Origin: Candidatus Aminicenantota bacterium
GTDB lineage: Bacteria > Acidobacteriota > Aminicenantia > Aminicenantales > Aminicenantaceae
Assembly (NCBI GenBank): GCA_023135995.1
Contig: JAGLRY010000402.1
Coordinates: forward strand, 1-8,318
Length of the DNA stretch: 8,318 bases
Reading direction: 5' to 3'
This document shows positions 1 to 6,783 of this stretch, piece by piece; positions within the stretch are counted from its first letter, which is position 1; every line of letters begins with the position of its first letter. A program made the position numbers and the translations under genes. The notes under the pieces were generated by a model that had not been told where the DNA came from, did no database searches, and saw only the letters and a list, made by a program, of their open reading frames with translations.

Positions 1-83
1 CGCCCGAAGGGTAAAAGATGCCGATAATATGAAATAGAAGTTTTATGAAGGAAAGTATCGGCAGCTTTTATGAATAGTCCAGG
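1..83 (+). repeat. Dispersed repeat copy R1 (right part; left end outside the window)
   Basis: The copy ends with TGAATAGTCCAGG at 71-83, the right end shared with copies at 2208-2220 and 6719-6731. Its first 25 bases match 6588-6612 at 22 of 25 positions, so the window opens inside a long-form copy. Bases 12-26 and 56-70 are inverted repeats of each other (14 of 15 paired) around a 29-base loop, so the RNA or single strand can form a hairpin. The end of the copy lies 13 bases before the cupin start codon, just ahead of its ribosome binding site. No protein is encoded here. Confidence 0.8.
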
Positions 84-96
84 ATAGGAGGAAGAT

Positions 97-417
97 ATGG
101 AAGATCTACTAGCCAAAGCCTTTAAAGTCACAGACCTCATAGATTATCAGGAAGGTTCTGTGGTCAGTCGTGAGATCATCGCTAAAAAAACCGGGACAGT
201 GACACTTTTCGCCTTCGATGAGGGTCAAGGTCTATCCGAACATACAGCACCTTTTGATGCAACGGTTTTTTGCCTGGAAGGAGAGGTGGAGGTCAAGATC
301 TCAGGGACGCCAATCTTGATCACAAAAGACGAAATGGTCATCATGCCCGCCGATCAACCCCATTCCCTCAAAGCCAAATCGAAATTTAAGATGCTGCTCA
401 TCATGATCCGCGTCTGA
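97..417 (+). CDS. Small single-domain cupin protein
   Basis: This is a 106-residue protein made almost entirely of one cupin beta-barrel. Motif 1 is the stretch around residues 45-62 (GLSEHTAPFDATVFCLEG). Motif 2 is around residues 78-89 (DEMVIMPADQPH). Only His49 of the usual HxH pair is present, the second being Ala51, and motif 2 supplies His89, so the metal site is reduced compared with classic cupins. The SEHTAPFDA and MPADQPHSLKA patterns are, from memory, typical of a common family of small stand-alone cupins, so this is probably a conserved variant and not decay. The substrate cannot be told. AGGAGG at 86-91, 5 bases before the ATG, fixes the start. The gene stands alone: repeat R1 lies before it and a 260-base gap follows. 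No signal peptide is seen, so it should be cytoplasmic. Confidence 0.88.
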   Translation: MEDLLAKAFKVTDLIDYQEGSVVSREIIAKKTGTVTLFAFDEGQGLSEHTAPFDATVFCLEGEVEVKISGTPILITKDEMVIMPADQPHSLKAKSKFKMLLIMIRV

Positions 418-583
418 AAGAATTTTTTTATTTGTCCAGAAACCGATTGATTCACGAAAAAAGCCCCTATTTGCTCAAAAGCCATGCTGCCGCCTATGTG
501 TGCTCCAACTTCACGTGTAAACAACCCACATCTAATCCGAATCAATTGCTCCAATTTCTCGATATCAAATAAAGGGCCTCAAA

Positions 584-599
584 TTTATGATGTCATAAA
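584..599. promoter_or_regulatory. Perfect palindrome upstream of surE, possible operator
   Basis: TTTATGA at 584-590 and TCATAAA at 593-599 are exact inverted repeats separated by two bases. The site lies just upstream of a plausible promoter and about 80 bases before the surE ATG. The size and two-fold symmetry would suit a dimeric repressor or activator. The region is AT-rich, so chance is a real alternative, and no regulator is encoded nearby. Confidence 0.3.
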
Positions 600-603
600 A
601 TTG

Positions 604-632
604 TTTTCAATTTATGGTTGGAATGTTAAAAT
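604..632 (+). promoter_or_regulatory. Candidate sigma-70-type promoter for surE-dedA
   Basis: TTTTCA (604-609, four of six matches to TTGACA) and TAAAAT (627-632, five of six to TATAAT) are separated by 17 bases, about 45 bases before the surE ATG at 678. The fit is modest in AT-rich DNA. It is the best candidate in the 418-677 gap, which otherwise shows no gene. Confidence 0.3.
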
Positions 633-677
633 GCATCTTCATAATTCTAAAAGTATCCTAAATTGAATGCGCTGAAA

Positions 678-1460
678 ATGAACACAGACAAACCGATGAT
701 CCTTCTGACGAACGACGATGGATTCTTTTCAGAAGGACTGGAGATCCTTGCAAGGACTCTCCAGGATATCGCGCAGGTCTATATCGTCGCACCAGACCGA
801 GAGAAGAGCGCCATATCTCTCGCCCTGAGTCTTCACAGACCTCTAAGAGTCAAAGAAGTTCGAAAGAATATCTACGCCATAGACGGGACGCCAGCAGATT
901 GCGTGTACATGGCCGTACAAAAATTGCTTCCGCGCAAACCTGATCTACTGATCTCCGGCCCTAACCGCGGGCCGAACCTCGGTCAACAGGATACCGCCTA
1001 TTCCGGAACCGTTGCAGGAGCAGTCCAGGGCACTTTTCTTCAAATTCCTAGTGTAGCTTTCTCCATCCTCCATGATGCAGAGAAAAACTTTCACTACGAA
1101 AATGCTGTCAAAATCGCACTCATATTGATCAAAAAGATCCTTAAAAATCCTCCCAAAGAGGGCATCACATTAAACATCAACATCCCCCCTCCTCCTATCA
1201 GGGGAATCAAGGTTGTCAAGCTCGGACAGAAGAGGTACAACCCTGAAATTATCGAAAAAACGGATCCAAGAAATCGCACATACTTCTGGATCGGAACGGG
1301 ACAACCCAGAGCAATCGGTGATGAAAACAGCGATGTCAAGGTCATCAAAGAAGGGTACATTACCGTTACTCCTCTTCACACTGATAAAACAGACTACCCC
1401 TCTATCGAAAATATCAGCTTTCAGAATATATTCCTCTCTTTAGATAATGAAGTTATTTAA
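678..1460 (+). CDS. surE: 5'-nucleotidase SurE
   Basis: SurE is a metal-dependent cytoplasmic phosphatase that hydrolyses nucleoside 5'- and 3'-monophosphates. It is linked in many bacteria to stationary-phase survival and nucleotide salvage. The 260-residue protein has the usual family length. LLTNDDG gives metal ligands Asp13 and Asp14, APDREKSA gives Ser44 and SGPNRGPNLG gives Asn96. These correspond to Asp8, Asp9, Ser39 and Asn91 of the Escherichia coli enzyme at a constant five-residue offset. AIDGTPADCV (67-76) and YSGTVAGAVQG are further family signatures. I place the start at the ATG at 678. An in-frame TTG at 663 would add MNALK, but neither start has a clear Shine-Dalgarno sequence. 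The 3' end overlaps the next gene by 14 bases, which suggests translational coupling. All catalytic residues seem intact. Confidence 0.95.
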   Translation: MNTDKPMILLTNDDGFFSEGLEILARTLQDIAQVYIVAPDREKSAISLALSLHRPLRVKEVRKNIYAIDGTPADCVYMAVQKLLPRKPDLLISGPNRGPNLGQQDTAYSGTVAGAVQGTFLQIPSVAFSILHDAEKNFHYENAVKIALILIKKILKNPPKEGITLNINIPPPPIRGIKVVKLGQKRYNPEIIEKTDPRNRTYFWIGTGQPRAIGDENSDVKVIKEGYITVTPLHTDKTDYPSIENISFQNIFLSLDNEVI

Positions 1461-2040
1461 GAAAGTTTATGATTGGGTCCTTCACTGGGCAGAGACACCC
1501 TACGGTCCTCTGGCTCTGTTTCTTCTTGCTCTTGCAGAAAGTTCCTTTTTCCCCATACCTCCCGATCCCCTCTTGATCGCTCTCTGTCTGGGAGCGATCA
1601 AAAAATCCTGGAAGTTCGCACTCTACACATCCATTGCCTCTGTTTTGGGAGGCATGGTTGGATATTTGATCGGATACGGGCTCTGGGATGCCGTCCATTC
1701 CTTTTTCTTTCAGTATGTGCCAGGATTTACTGAAGATAAATTCCTGTATGTCTTGAGCCATTATCAAGAGCAGGGTTTTCTCTATGTCTTTCTGGCAGGC
1801 CTCACACCCATCCCTTACAAGATCTTCACCATTACTTCAGGGGTGTTTAAGATGAATTTTCCTCTTTTTGTCCTCGCCTCTACCATCAGCCGCTCCCTCC
1901 GCTTTTTTGGCGTGGCCGCACTCTTGTGGAAATTCGGACCGACCATAAAAGGATTTATCGATAAATACCTCAATGCTCTAGGCTGGGCCTTCTTCATCCT
2001 TCTCCTGGGAGGATTCATGGTCATAAAATACCTCCTTTAA
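1447..2040 (+). CDS. DedA/YqaA-type membrane protein (SNARE-associated/VTT domain)
   Basis: This is a 197-residue polytopic inner-membrane protein. Hydrophobic segments lie at about 20-50, 57-80, 110-135 and 137-160, with a last helix near 178-196. Family marks are Glu31 in AESSFFPIPPD, the glycine-rich GGMVGYLIGYG (68-78) and the re-entrant AGLTPIPYKIFTITSG (117-132). Arginines follow at about 146 and 149. The TPIPYK form points to the YqaA branch and not to the larger DedA proteins. DedA-superfamily proteins are implicated in lipid-carrier recycling and membrane homeostasis, but the substrate of this branch is not settled. The ATG lies inside the end of surE, in another frame, with no good ribosome binding site of its own, so coupled translation is likely. 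No association between SurE and DedA function is known to me. Confidence 0.88.
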   Translation: MKLFKKVYDWVLHWAETPYGPLALFLLALAESSFFPIPPDPLLIALCLGAIKKSWKFALYTSIASVLGGMVGYLIGYGLWDAVHSFFFQYVPGFTEDKFLYVLSHYQEQGFLYVFLAGLTPIPYKIFTITSGVFKMNFPLFVLASTISRSLRFFGVAALLWKFGPTIKGFIDKYLNALGWAFFILLLGGFMVIKYLL

Positions 2041-2128
2041 ACCCACAGGTACCAAAAGTGTGATTTTCCCATAAAAACTCTTTCCATTGGAAAGGCTAAG
2101 GCAATATAATAATTTTGATCCAATCTAG

Positions 2129-2220
2129 CCTGGATTATTCACGAGTCGAGGTGGATTTAGTGGTTAGGTTGGGTCGGCGCAAGGCGCAAAAGTATCGACA
2201 TTTTTTATGAATAGTTCAGG
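2129..2220 (+). repeat. Dispersed repeat copy R2, complete short form (92 bp)
   Basis: The left end, 2129-2151, matches R4 at 6514-6536 in 22 of 23 bases. The right end, 2190-2220, matches 6701-6731 in 30 of 31. The outermost 13 bases are inverted repeats (11 of 13). The flanks are CTAG on the left and CTCG on the right, a possible imperfect 4-bp target duplication. The core lacks the inner left arm found in R1 and R4. It holds a 17-base block (2162-2178) that occurs in R4 in the opposite orientation (6536-6552). The copy ends 18 bases before the next start codon. Confidence 0.85.
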
Positions 2221-2238
2221 CTCGAAAGAGGTGATCAA

Positions 2239-3045
2239 ATGAAGAAAATAAATTTAGTTCTGTTAATTCTTGTTTTCCTGATTCCCGCATTTGCAGACCA
2301 AAAAAGACCATCTTTGAACATAGAGGACCTGACATGGTTAGAGGCGGAAAAGACTTTAAAGACCTACGAGGTGGTCCTTATAGCGCTGGGCGCGAGAACA
2401 AAAGAGCATGGCCCACATCTTCTGCTGAAAAATGATTTTCTCATGGCCGAATATCTCAAAGACCGGGTCATTGACGAAGTTCCTGTGGCTGTCCTCCCCA
2501 CTCTTCAATATGGTTACTATCCTGCCTTCCTTGAATATCCAGGCTCAGTTTCCCTTAAGGCCGAGACTTTCAAAAATGTCGTTTTCGACATCTGTATGTC
2601 TATGAATGGATACGGAATCCGCAAGTTCTACATTCTGAATACGGGAGTCTCCACACTCCGTCCTCTTCAGAGTGCGGCGGAAGAGCTCAAGAAAAAGGGT
2701 GTTGTCCTTCGTTATTTCAATATCCTGGAGGCTGACAAAAAAATCCCCTCCGGATATTTGAAACAGGAGGGAGGAACTCATGCTGATGAGGGGGAAACAT
2801 CCATGATGCTCTACATCTCTCCAGAATCTGTCGACATGGGCAAAGCCGTCAAGGATTATGACGCAAGGCCCAACAGAAGAGGATTGACGAGAGACCCGGA
2901 AGGATCGGGCCATTACAGTCCTACGGGAATATGGGGAGACCCGACTCTGGCGACTCTAGAGAAGGGAGAAATCATCGTGGAGGCTACAGTGAAAGAGATC
3001 ATCAAGGAGATTCAAGACCTCATTGATCTCAAAATCGAGCAATAG
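2239..3045 (+). CDS. Secreted creatininase-family protein (divergent metal site)
   Basis: This 268-residue protein has a signal peptide at residues 1-19: KK, then a hydrophobic core, then cleavage after AFA. The mature protein is therefore periplasmic or exported. The rest is one creatininase-type amidohydrolase fold. KEHGPHLLLKND (55-66) corresponds to the family's EQHGPHLPL..D metal motif, with His57 and Asp66 kept and the glutamate shifted by one. GGTHADEGETSMMLYISPE matches the HAGE.ETS segment, and SPTGIWGDPTLATLEKGE is the conserved C-terminal motif. The NGHxxN segment that carries a metal-binding histidine is NTGVSTL here. The conserved surroundings suggest a distinct exported clade and not a dead gene. 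True creatinine hydrolysis is unlikely, and another small cyclic amide is possible. GAGGTG at 2228-2233 is the ribosome binding site. GT4 follows after 57 bases, possibly co-transcribed. Confidence 0.88.
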   Translation: MKKINLVLLILVFLIPAFADQKRPSLNIEDLTWLEAEKTLKTYEVVLIALGARTKEHGPHLLLKNDFLMAEYLKDRVIDEVPVAVLPTLQYGYYPAFLEYPGSVSLKAETFKNVVFDICMSMNGYGIRKFYILNTGVSTLRPLQSAAEELKKKGVVLRYFNILEADKKIPSGYLKQEGGTHADEGETSMMLYISPESVDMGKAVKDYDARPNRRGLTRDPEGSGHYSPTGIWGDPTLATLEKGEIIVEATVKEIIKEIQDLIDLKIEQ

Positions 3046-3102
3046 ACTGAAAAATGATATGTACAAGGGATTCATTGAGGATGATTTTCTAGAGGATACG
3101 AC

Positions 3103-4311
3103 ATGAAAATTTTATTAACGTGTAAAGAATTTCCCCACTCAAAGGTGATCGGCGGACCTATCATCATATACAACCGCTTGAAGCACCTCTCCAAAAACCA
3201 TCTTGTCTCCCTGGCCGCTTTTGCCCGGGAGGAAGACAAAAAATACATCCCTTCCGTCGAGGGATACTGCCACGATCTGAGACTCATCCCTCTTCCTCCG
3301 AAACGCTCTCCGTTAAAAACCGCAAAAGATTTCTTTGTTTCCCCTGTTCCCCACTATTTTCTGCGCGTTCACGATTCTCCTGAGATGTCCAAAACGATTG
3401 CTGACATGGTCGCTAAAGACCATTATGACTTTGTCATCGGAGAATACTCGGTGATGGGCCAGTTCATCCATAAGAATCCTCTTCTTCCCCCTGTTCGTAG
3501 GATCATATCAGTCCATGAATGTTATTATCTGGCTAGGCTGAAAGACTTTCGCCACCACAAGTGGGGAAGGAAAAAACTTAGAGAGCTCATCAACCTGAAA
3601 GGATTGAAGACGTACGAATTCGACATGTATGCCCAGGCTGACAAAGTCTTCACTCTTACTCTTCAGGGAAAAGAAGAGCTCCTGGCCATCCGCCCTGACC
3701 TGGATATCAGTATCGTCCCTCACGGCGTTGATGTGGAACACTTCTCATATTCGGATCCCGAAGAGGGGGAGCAGAGTGTCGTTTTTGTGGGAAATTATCT
3801 TCACTACCCGAATGCGGATGCGGTTCTCTATTTTCACCAAGAGATGTGGCCAAAAGCGAAAGCTCTGTGTCCCGGATTGAAATTCATTGTCGTGGGGCAA
3901 GCACCCCCGCCGGAAATTCAAAATTTAGCTCAAGACGACTCCATAACAGTCACGGGCAGAGTGGATGATGTGACGCCCTATATCCGTAAGGGGCATATTT
4001 TTATCTGTCCAGTCCGGTTGGGAGGCGGATTCCGAGGAAAGATCCTGGAGGCTATGGCAGTGGGCAGGCCGATCGTATCCACATCTCTCGGGGCAGAGGG
4101 TATTCCCAGCGTAAACGGCGAGAACATCATTATCGCCGACGATCCAGAGGACTTTGCTGCAGGTATAGAAAAGCTTCTGAAAAACAGAGAGCTGTACGAT
4201 AGGATCCGCGAAGAGGGAAGAAAACTCGTGGAGGAAAAATACGCCTGGGCAAAGGGCGTCGAGGTTTTGGAGGAGATCCTTGAACAGATGATGAAGACAC
4301 CTCCCAGTTAA
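3103..4311 (+). CDS. Glycosyltransferase, GT-B fold, GT4-like
   Basis: This 402-residue protein has two Rossmann-like halves. The N-terminal acceptor half (about 1-200) starts MKILLTCKEFP with a glycine-rich IGGPIIIYNRL loop. The C-terminal nucleotide-sugar half carries VVFVGNYLHYPN (226-237), FIVVGQAPP (261-269), TGRVDDVTPYI (284-294) and GGGFRGKILEAMAVGRPIVS (307-326). The last corresponds to the GT4 donor-binding EX7E region. Its second Glu is kept (Glu316) while the first is glycine, as I recall for the GGGxRxKxLEAMA subgroup of group 1 transferases. It should transfer a sugar from an NDP-sugar to an envelope glycan or lipid acceptor, which cannot be named. AGAGGA (3091-3096), 6 bases before the ATG, supports the start. 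The stop codon runs directly into repeat fragment R3, and a second glycosyltransferase follows 34 bases later. Confidence 0.9.
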   Translation: MKILLTCKEFPHSKVIGGPIIIYNRLKHLSKNHLVSLAAFAREEDKKYIPSVEGYCHDLRLIPLPPKRSPLKTAKDFFVSPVPHYFLRVHDSPEMSKTIADMVAKDHYDFVIGEYSVMGQFIHKNPLLPPVRRIISVHECYYLARLKDFRHHKWGRKKLRELINLKGLKTYEFDMYAQADKVFTLTLQGKEELLAIRPDLDISIVPHGVDVEHFSYSDPEEGEQSVVFVGNYLHYPNADAVLYFHQEMWPKAKALCPGLKFIVVGQAPPPEIQNLAQDDSITVTGRVDDVTPYIRKGHIFICPVRLGGGFRGKILEAMAVGRPIVSTSLGAEGIPSVNGENIIIADDPEDFAAGIEKLLKNRELYDRIREEGRKLVEEKYAWAKGVEVLEEILEQMMKTPPS

Positions 4312-4333
4312 CATTTTTTATGAATAATTCAGG
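4311..4333 (+). repeat. Solo right end of the dispersed repeat (R3)
   Basis: These 23 bases repeat the right end of R2 and R4, differing at one or two positions. The last base of the GT4 stop codon is the first matching base. The fragment ends one base before the AGGAG ribosome binding site (4335-4339) of the next gene. No left end is present, so this is a fragment or a separately mobile half. It fills almost the whole intergenic space between the two glycosyltransferase genes. Confidence 0.75.
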
Positions 4334-4345
4334 TAGGAGATTAAC

Positions 4346-5572
4346 ATGAAAACAACAATGGTCATTCCCAGCTACTGGGGGAGGAAAAAAGAAGAGGGAT
4401 GGAAGAACACAGATTCTGTGTACGACCATCCCACGCCTTTGGATGAGGAAGGAACCCTGCGACGCGCTCTGGAAAGCTTGACAATTCTCGAGAACAAAAA
4501 CTTCGAGCTCGTCATACTCGGTGTGGCGACAGCCGAGGACATCCAGGCAGAAGTGGAAGAGCGGCTGGAGGTCATCATCAAAGAAACAAATCCCGCTGTT
4601 CCCACACATCTCTTCTCTTACACTCGATTAAAGCACATCCATGCACATCTGGCACAGAACGGCCGTGACGATCTTATCCCTCTCCTCCAGCTGGATGGGT
4701 ACTCCAACGTGAGGAACCTGTGTGTGTTCGTGCCCCATCTTCTGGATTCAGAGATATCCGTTCTGATCGATGACGATGAAATATTCGAAGATCGCCAGTT
4801 CATGGACAAGGCCAGGGAACATATTGGCCGAACTCTCGGGAATGATAGAGTGCTGGCGGTTGCAGGCTATTACATAAACCCTGACGAAGATTATTTCCTC
4901 CACAAAGAGTTTTTGCATTGGATGACTTACTGGGATAAGTTCGACTGTATGAACCGTGCTTTCACGAAAATTATCGCTCAAGAGCCGCGCCTCAAAGTGA
5001 CGCCTTTTGCTTTTGGTGGAAATCTGGTCATTCATCGCGACCTCTTTACCCTCATCCCCTTCGATCCTTCTATTCCTCGGGGTGAAGACATTGATTTTCT
5101 CATCAACGCAAGGATGTTTGGATTCAAAACTTACCTGGATAACACTCTCTCGATCAAACATGACGCTCCCCCAAAAACATACCCCGTATGGCGAAGAGTA
5201 CGCGAAGACATCCTTCGATTTGTCTTTGAGAAAAACAAACTGGACGCTCAAGAGGATATCCAGGATATGGTGAGAGTCTCAGCCGATGACCTCGATCCTT
5301 ATCCTGGTGAATTCTTGAAAGAGGATCTCAAAGAGAAGGTGTTTTGGTCCAATCAGATGCTCGCCATCGATTATCTCAGTCAAGGTGAAGACAAGGCGGC
5401 CTTAGAATGTTTAGAAAATATCGCTCTGGCTCATAAAAGCTTGAACTCCAAAACGAACTCATTTCAAGATCTGCTCAGCCTCCAGAATAAGTGGAAGGAC
5501 CTTATGGAATACTTTTCCTCAGACAGAGCGGCACGAGAGATCTGTAGCCAAATCCATCTTCCACGGGAATAA
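4346..5572 (+). CDS. Glycosyltransferase, GT-A fold, GT2-like
   Basis: This 408-residue protein opens MKTTMVIPSYWGR, the first strand of a GT-A fold. A nucleotide-sugar region with NVRN (121-124) and ISVLIDDDEIFED (137-149) follows. DDD at 142-144 is the probable metal-binding DXD motif. FAFGGNLVIHRDLF (221-234) and IPRGEDIDFLINARMFGF (243-260) contain the GG(N) and ED motifs of the acceptor and catalytic region. SIKHDAPP (269-276) supplies a histidine typical of the last GT-A strand. After about residue 300 comes a mainly helical C-terminal extension of about 100 residues that I cannot assign. The domain order fits GT2-type inverting enzymes, but the long insert between strand 1 and the DXD makes it divergent. 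AGGAG sits 6 bases before the ATG. With the preceding gene it probably acts on a common glycan or a compatible-solute glycoside. The product is unknown. Confidence 0.82.
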   Translation: MKTTMVIPSYWGRKKEEGWKNTDSVYDHPTPLDEEGTLRRALESLTILENKNFELVILGVATAEDIQAEVEERLEVIIKETNPAVPTHLFSYTRLKHIHAHLAQNGRDDLIPLLQLDGYSNVRNLCVFVPHLLDSEISVLIDDDEIFEDRQFMDKAREHIGRTLGNDRVLAVAGYYINPDEDYFLHKEFLHWMTYWDKFDCMNRAFTKIIAQEPRLKVTPFAFGGNLVIHRDLFTLIPFDPSIPRGEDIDFLINARMFGFKTYLDNTLSIKHDAPPKTYPVWRRVREDILRFVFEKNKLDAQEDIQDMVRVSADDLDPYPGEFLKEDLKEKVFWSNQMLAIDYLSQGEDKAALECLENIALAHKSLNSKTNSFQDLLSLQNKWKDLMEYFSSDRAAREICSQIHLPRE

Positions 5573-5594
5573 TTCGCGTCTTTGACCTTGAGTC

Positions 5595-6392
5595 TTATCG
5601 GGGAAGTTTTCGGCTTGAGACTCCTAGAGCCTGAGCCATCTCACGCAGCTTAGACTGGATCCTCAAGATATTTTCCGGTCCCATACGAAGGAGATGCTTC
5701 TGCGATTGACTCAGGCTTTCAAGCTCAGGATCCACCATCGCATAGGATATGATCTTTTTCTCCAGAAGGATGTCTTTTGCTACGGGAACCTTGAGAAGCT
5801 CCACAAAAGCCCGGATTAGAGTGTCCTGAAAATCCGCATCCGGATACCCCAGGTCTTTATAGGCCTCCTGAATGACCGGTTTCAGCTGCTTGTAAAGCCT
5901 GACTGTGCCTTCTGTGTCCAAAGAATCGAAAATTTCGGCAACGGCATTGTATCGGTCATAGGAAGCGGGGTCTATATACGTGCGGCCGTTTCTCTCCACC
6001 ACATGAAAGCCCTCCGTGAGAGTAAAAAAATCAACTTGGGCGCGTGGACTTTGGCCATTGGCGATATTGTCTACTCCAGCCACGAACTTCAGGGCTAGAT
6101 CATCCGCTGTGGCCCAATTTGCAAGTTGGGGATTTGATGTGAGCCCTTTGATCAGGTCGCGGATGACTGGATCGCTTTCGTTCAGATCAACCTGGAGGGG
6201 TTCGACCTCCTCTGTCTCTGGAGCTTTCTCTTCTTCCTCTGAGGCCGAAGGCACTGCCTGCCCCACAACCTCATCAGCTGTCGGTTGTTCTCCGCCCCTA
6301 TCCAGAATGAAAAAATAATAAATAGCGATAGCCAGAGCGATCAATACAATAAAAATAATCCCTGCGAATAAAACTTTTTTCTTTTCTTCCAT
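5595..6392 (-). CDS. Membrane-anchored DUF3014 protein
   Basis: This 265-residue protein runs against its neighbours and ends 22 bases from the stop of the glycosyltransferase gene. A short basic N-terminus (EEKKK) precedes one transmembrane helix (about 7-30). An acidic, low-complexity linker follows (about 31-66, with SEEEEKAPETEEVEP). A helical DUF3014 domain fills about 67-258. Family marks are ESDPVIRDL (72-80), FVAGVDNIANG (103-113), DPASYDRYN (141-149), EAYKDLGYP (176-184) and the hallmark KHLLRMGPEN (232-241). The charges predict the domain on the outer (periplasmic) side. No biochemical role is known for the family. Upstream, AAAAGGAGG (complement of 6406-6414) lies 13 bases before the ATG, a rather long spacing. 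I found no convincing promoter in the AT-rich stretch beyond it. Confidence 0.92.
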   Translation of the reverse strand: MEEKKKVLFAGIIFIVLIALAIAIYYFFILDRGGEQPTADEVVGQAVPSASEEEEKAPETEEVEPLQVDLNESDPVIRDLIKGLTSNPQLANWATADDLALKFVAGVDNIANGQSPRAQVDFFTLTEGFHVVERNGRTYIDPASYDRYNAVAEIFDSLDTEGTVRLYKQLKPVIQEAYKDLGYPDADFQDTLIRAFVELLKVPVAKDILLEKKIISYAMVDPELESLSQSQKHLLRMGPENILRIQSKLREMAQALGVSSRKLPR

Positions 6393-6513
6393 ATCCCTGT
6401 TTAAGCCTCCTTTTCTATTTTAAAGCTTTCACGGCACAAAAAAAAGAAACAATTTTATTTTATCCCTTTTTCGACAATTTTCTTGAATCCCATTTCGATT
6501 TTTGTCATATTAA

Positions 6514-6731
6514 CCTGGATTATTCACGAGTTGAGGCCGACCCAACCTAACCCGGGCCGCAACGAAGCATATTTGGTGAGATCAGCTCGCTCGAAGGGTA
6601 AAAAATGTCGATCATAAATAGAATCAACATGGAGAACGAGATGATCATTGATATTATCAGCCAAATCAAGGTAATATTCAGATATCATATAATTTATATT
6701 AAGTATCGACATTTTTTATGAATAGTCCAGG
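6514..6731 (+). repeat. Dispersed repeat copy R4, complete long form (218 bp)
   Basis: The outer ends CCTGGATTATTCA (6514-6526) and TGAATAGTCCAGG (6719-6731) are inverted repeats (12 of 13). TTAA lies directly outside each end (6510-6513 and 6732-6735), which looks like a 4-bp target duplication. An inner inverted repeat, 6599-6612 with 6705-6718, pairs perfectly over 14 bases. On the right the inner and outer arms are contiguous, while on the left 72 bases (6527-6598) separate them. The copy fills most of the 403-base gap between the DUF3014 and purF-like genes. It contains no credible gene: the reading frames across it are unlike any protein and follow the repeat. Confidence 0.85.
6688..6693 (+). 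promoter_or_regulatory. Possible -10 element inside repeat R4, upstream of the purF-like gene
   Basis: An exact TATAAT lies in the AT-rich loop of R4, about 100 bases before the purF-like start codon. No good -35 box sits 16-18 bases upstream, so this may be chance. If real, the repeat would supply the promoter and the transcript leader would contain the right arm of the element. Confidence 0.25.
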
Positions 6732-6783
6732 TTAATTTAGTTATAGAACAGAATCTCTGAAACCACTTTCTTTTTTAAAGACT

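Noticed and set aside
354..554. Minus-strand reading frame of 66 codons overlapping the end of the cupin gene
   Set aside because: About a third lies antisense to a well-supported gene, and I see no ribosome binding site or recognisable family. The stretch GAHIGGSMAFEQIGAFFVN looks protein-like and could be a remnant, but this is too weak to call.
484..666. Plus-strand 60-codon frame between cupin and surE
   Set aside because: No ribosome binding site and no protein-like composition. It crosses the palindrome and candidate promoter region.
663..677. TTG start giving a five-residue longer SurE
   Set aside because: It has no Shine-Dalgarno support, and the ATG at 678 gives conserved residues at a constant five-position offset from the E. 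coli enzyme with a normal N-terminus.
2080..2094. Hairpin CTTTCC-ATT-GGAAAG after the DedA gene as a terminator
   Set aside because: The stem is only six base pairs and is not followed by a T-run on the + strand. On the - strand a short T-run follows, but no - strand gene ends there.
6210..6250. Repetitive purine/pyrimidine tract within the DUF3014 gene
   Set aside because: It encodes the acidic Glu-rich linker of the protein, which is ordinary for a membrane-anchored domain.
6524..6712. Minus-strand 62-codon frame in the gap before the purF-like gene
   Set aside because: It lies almost wholly within repeat R4 and follows the repeat sequence. No family resemblance or ribosome binding site.
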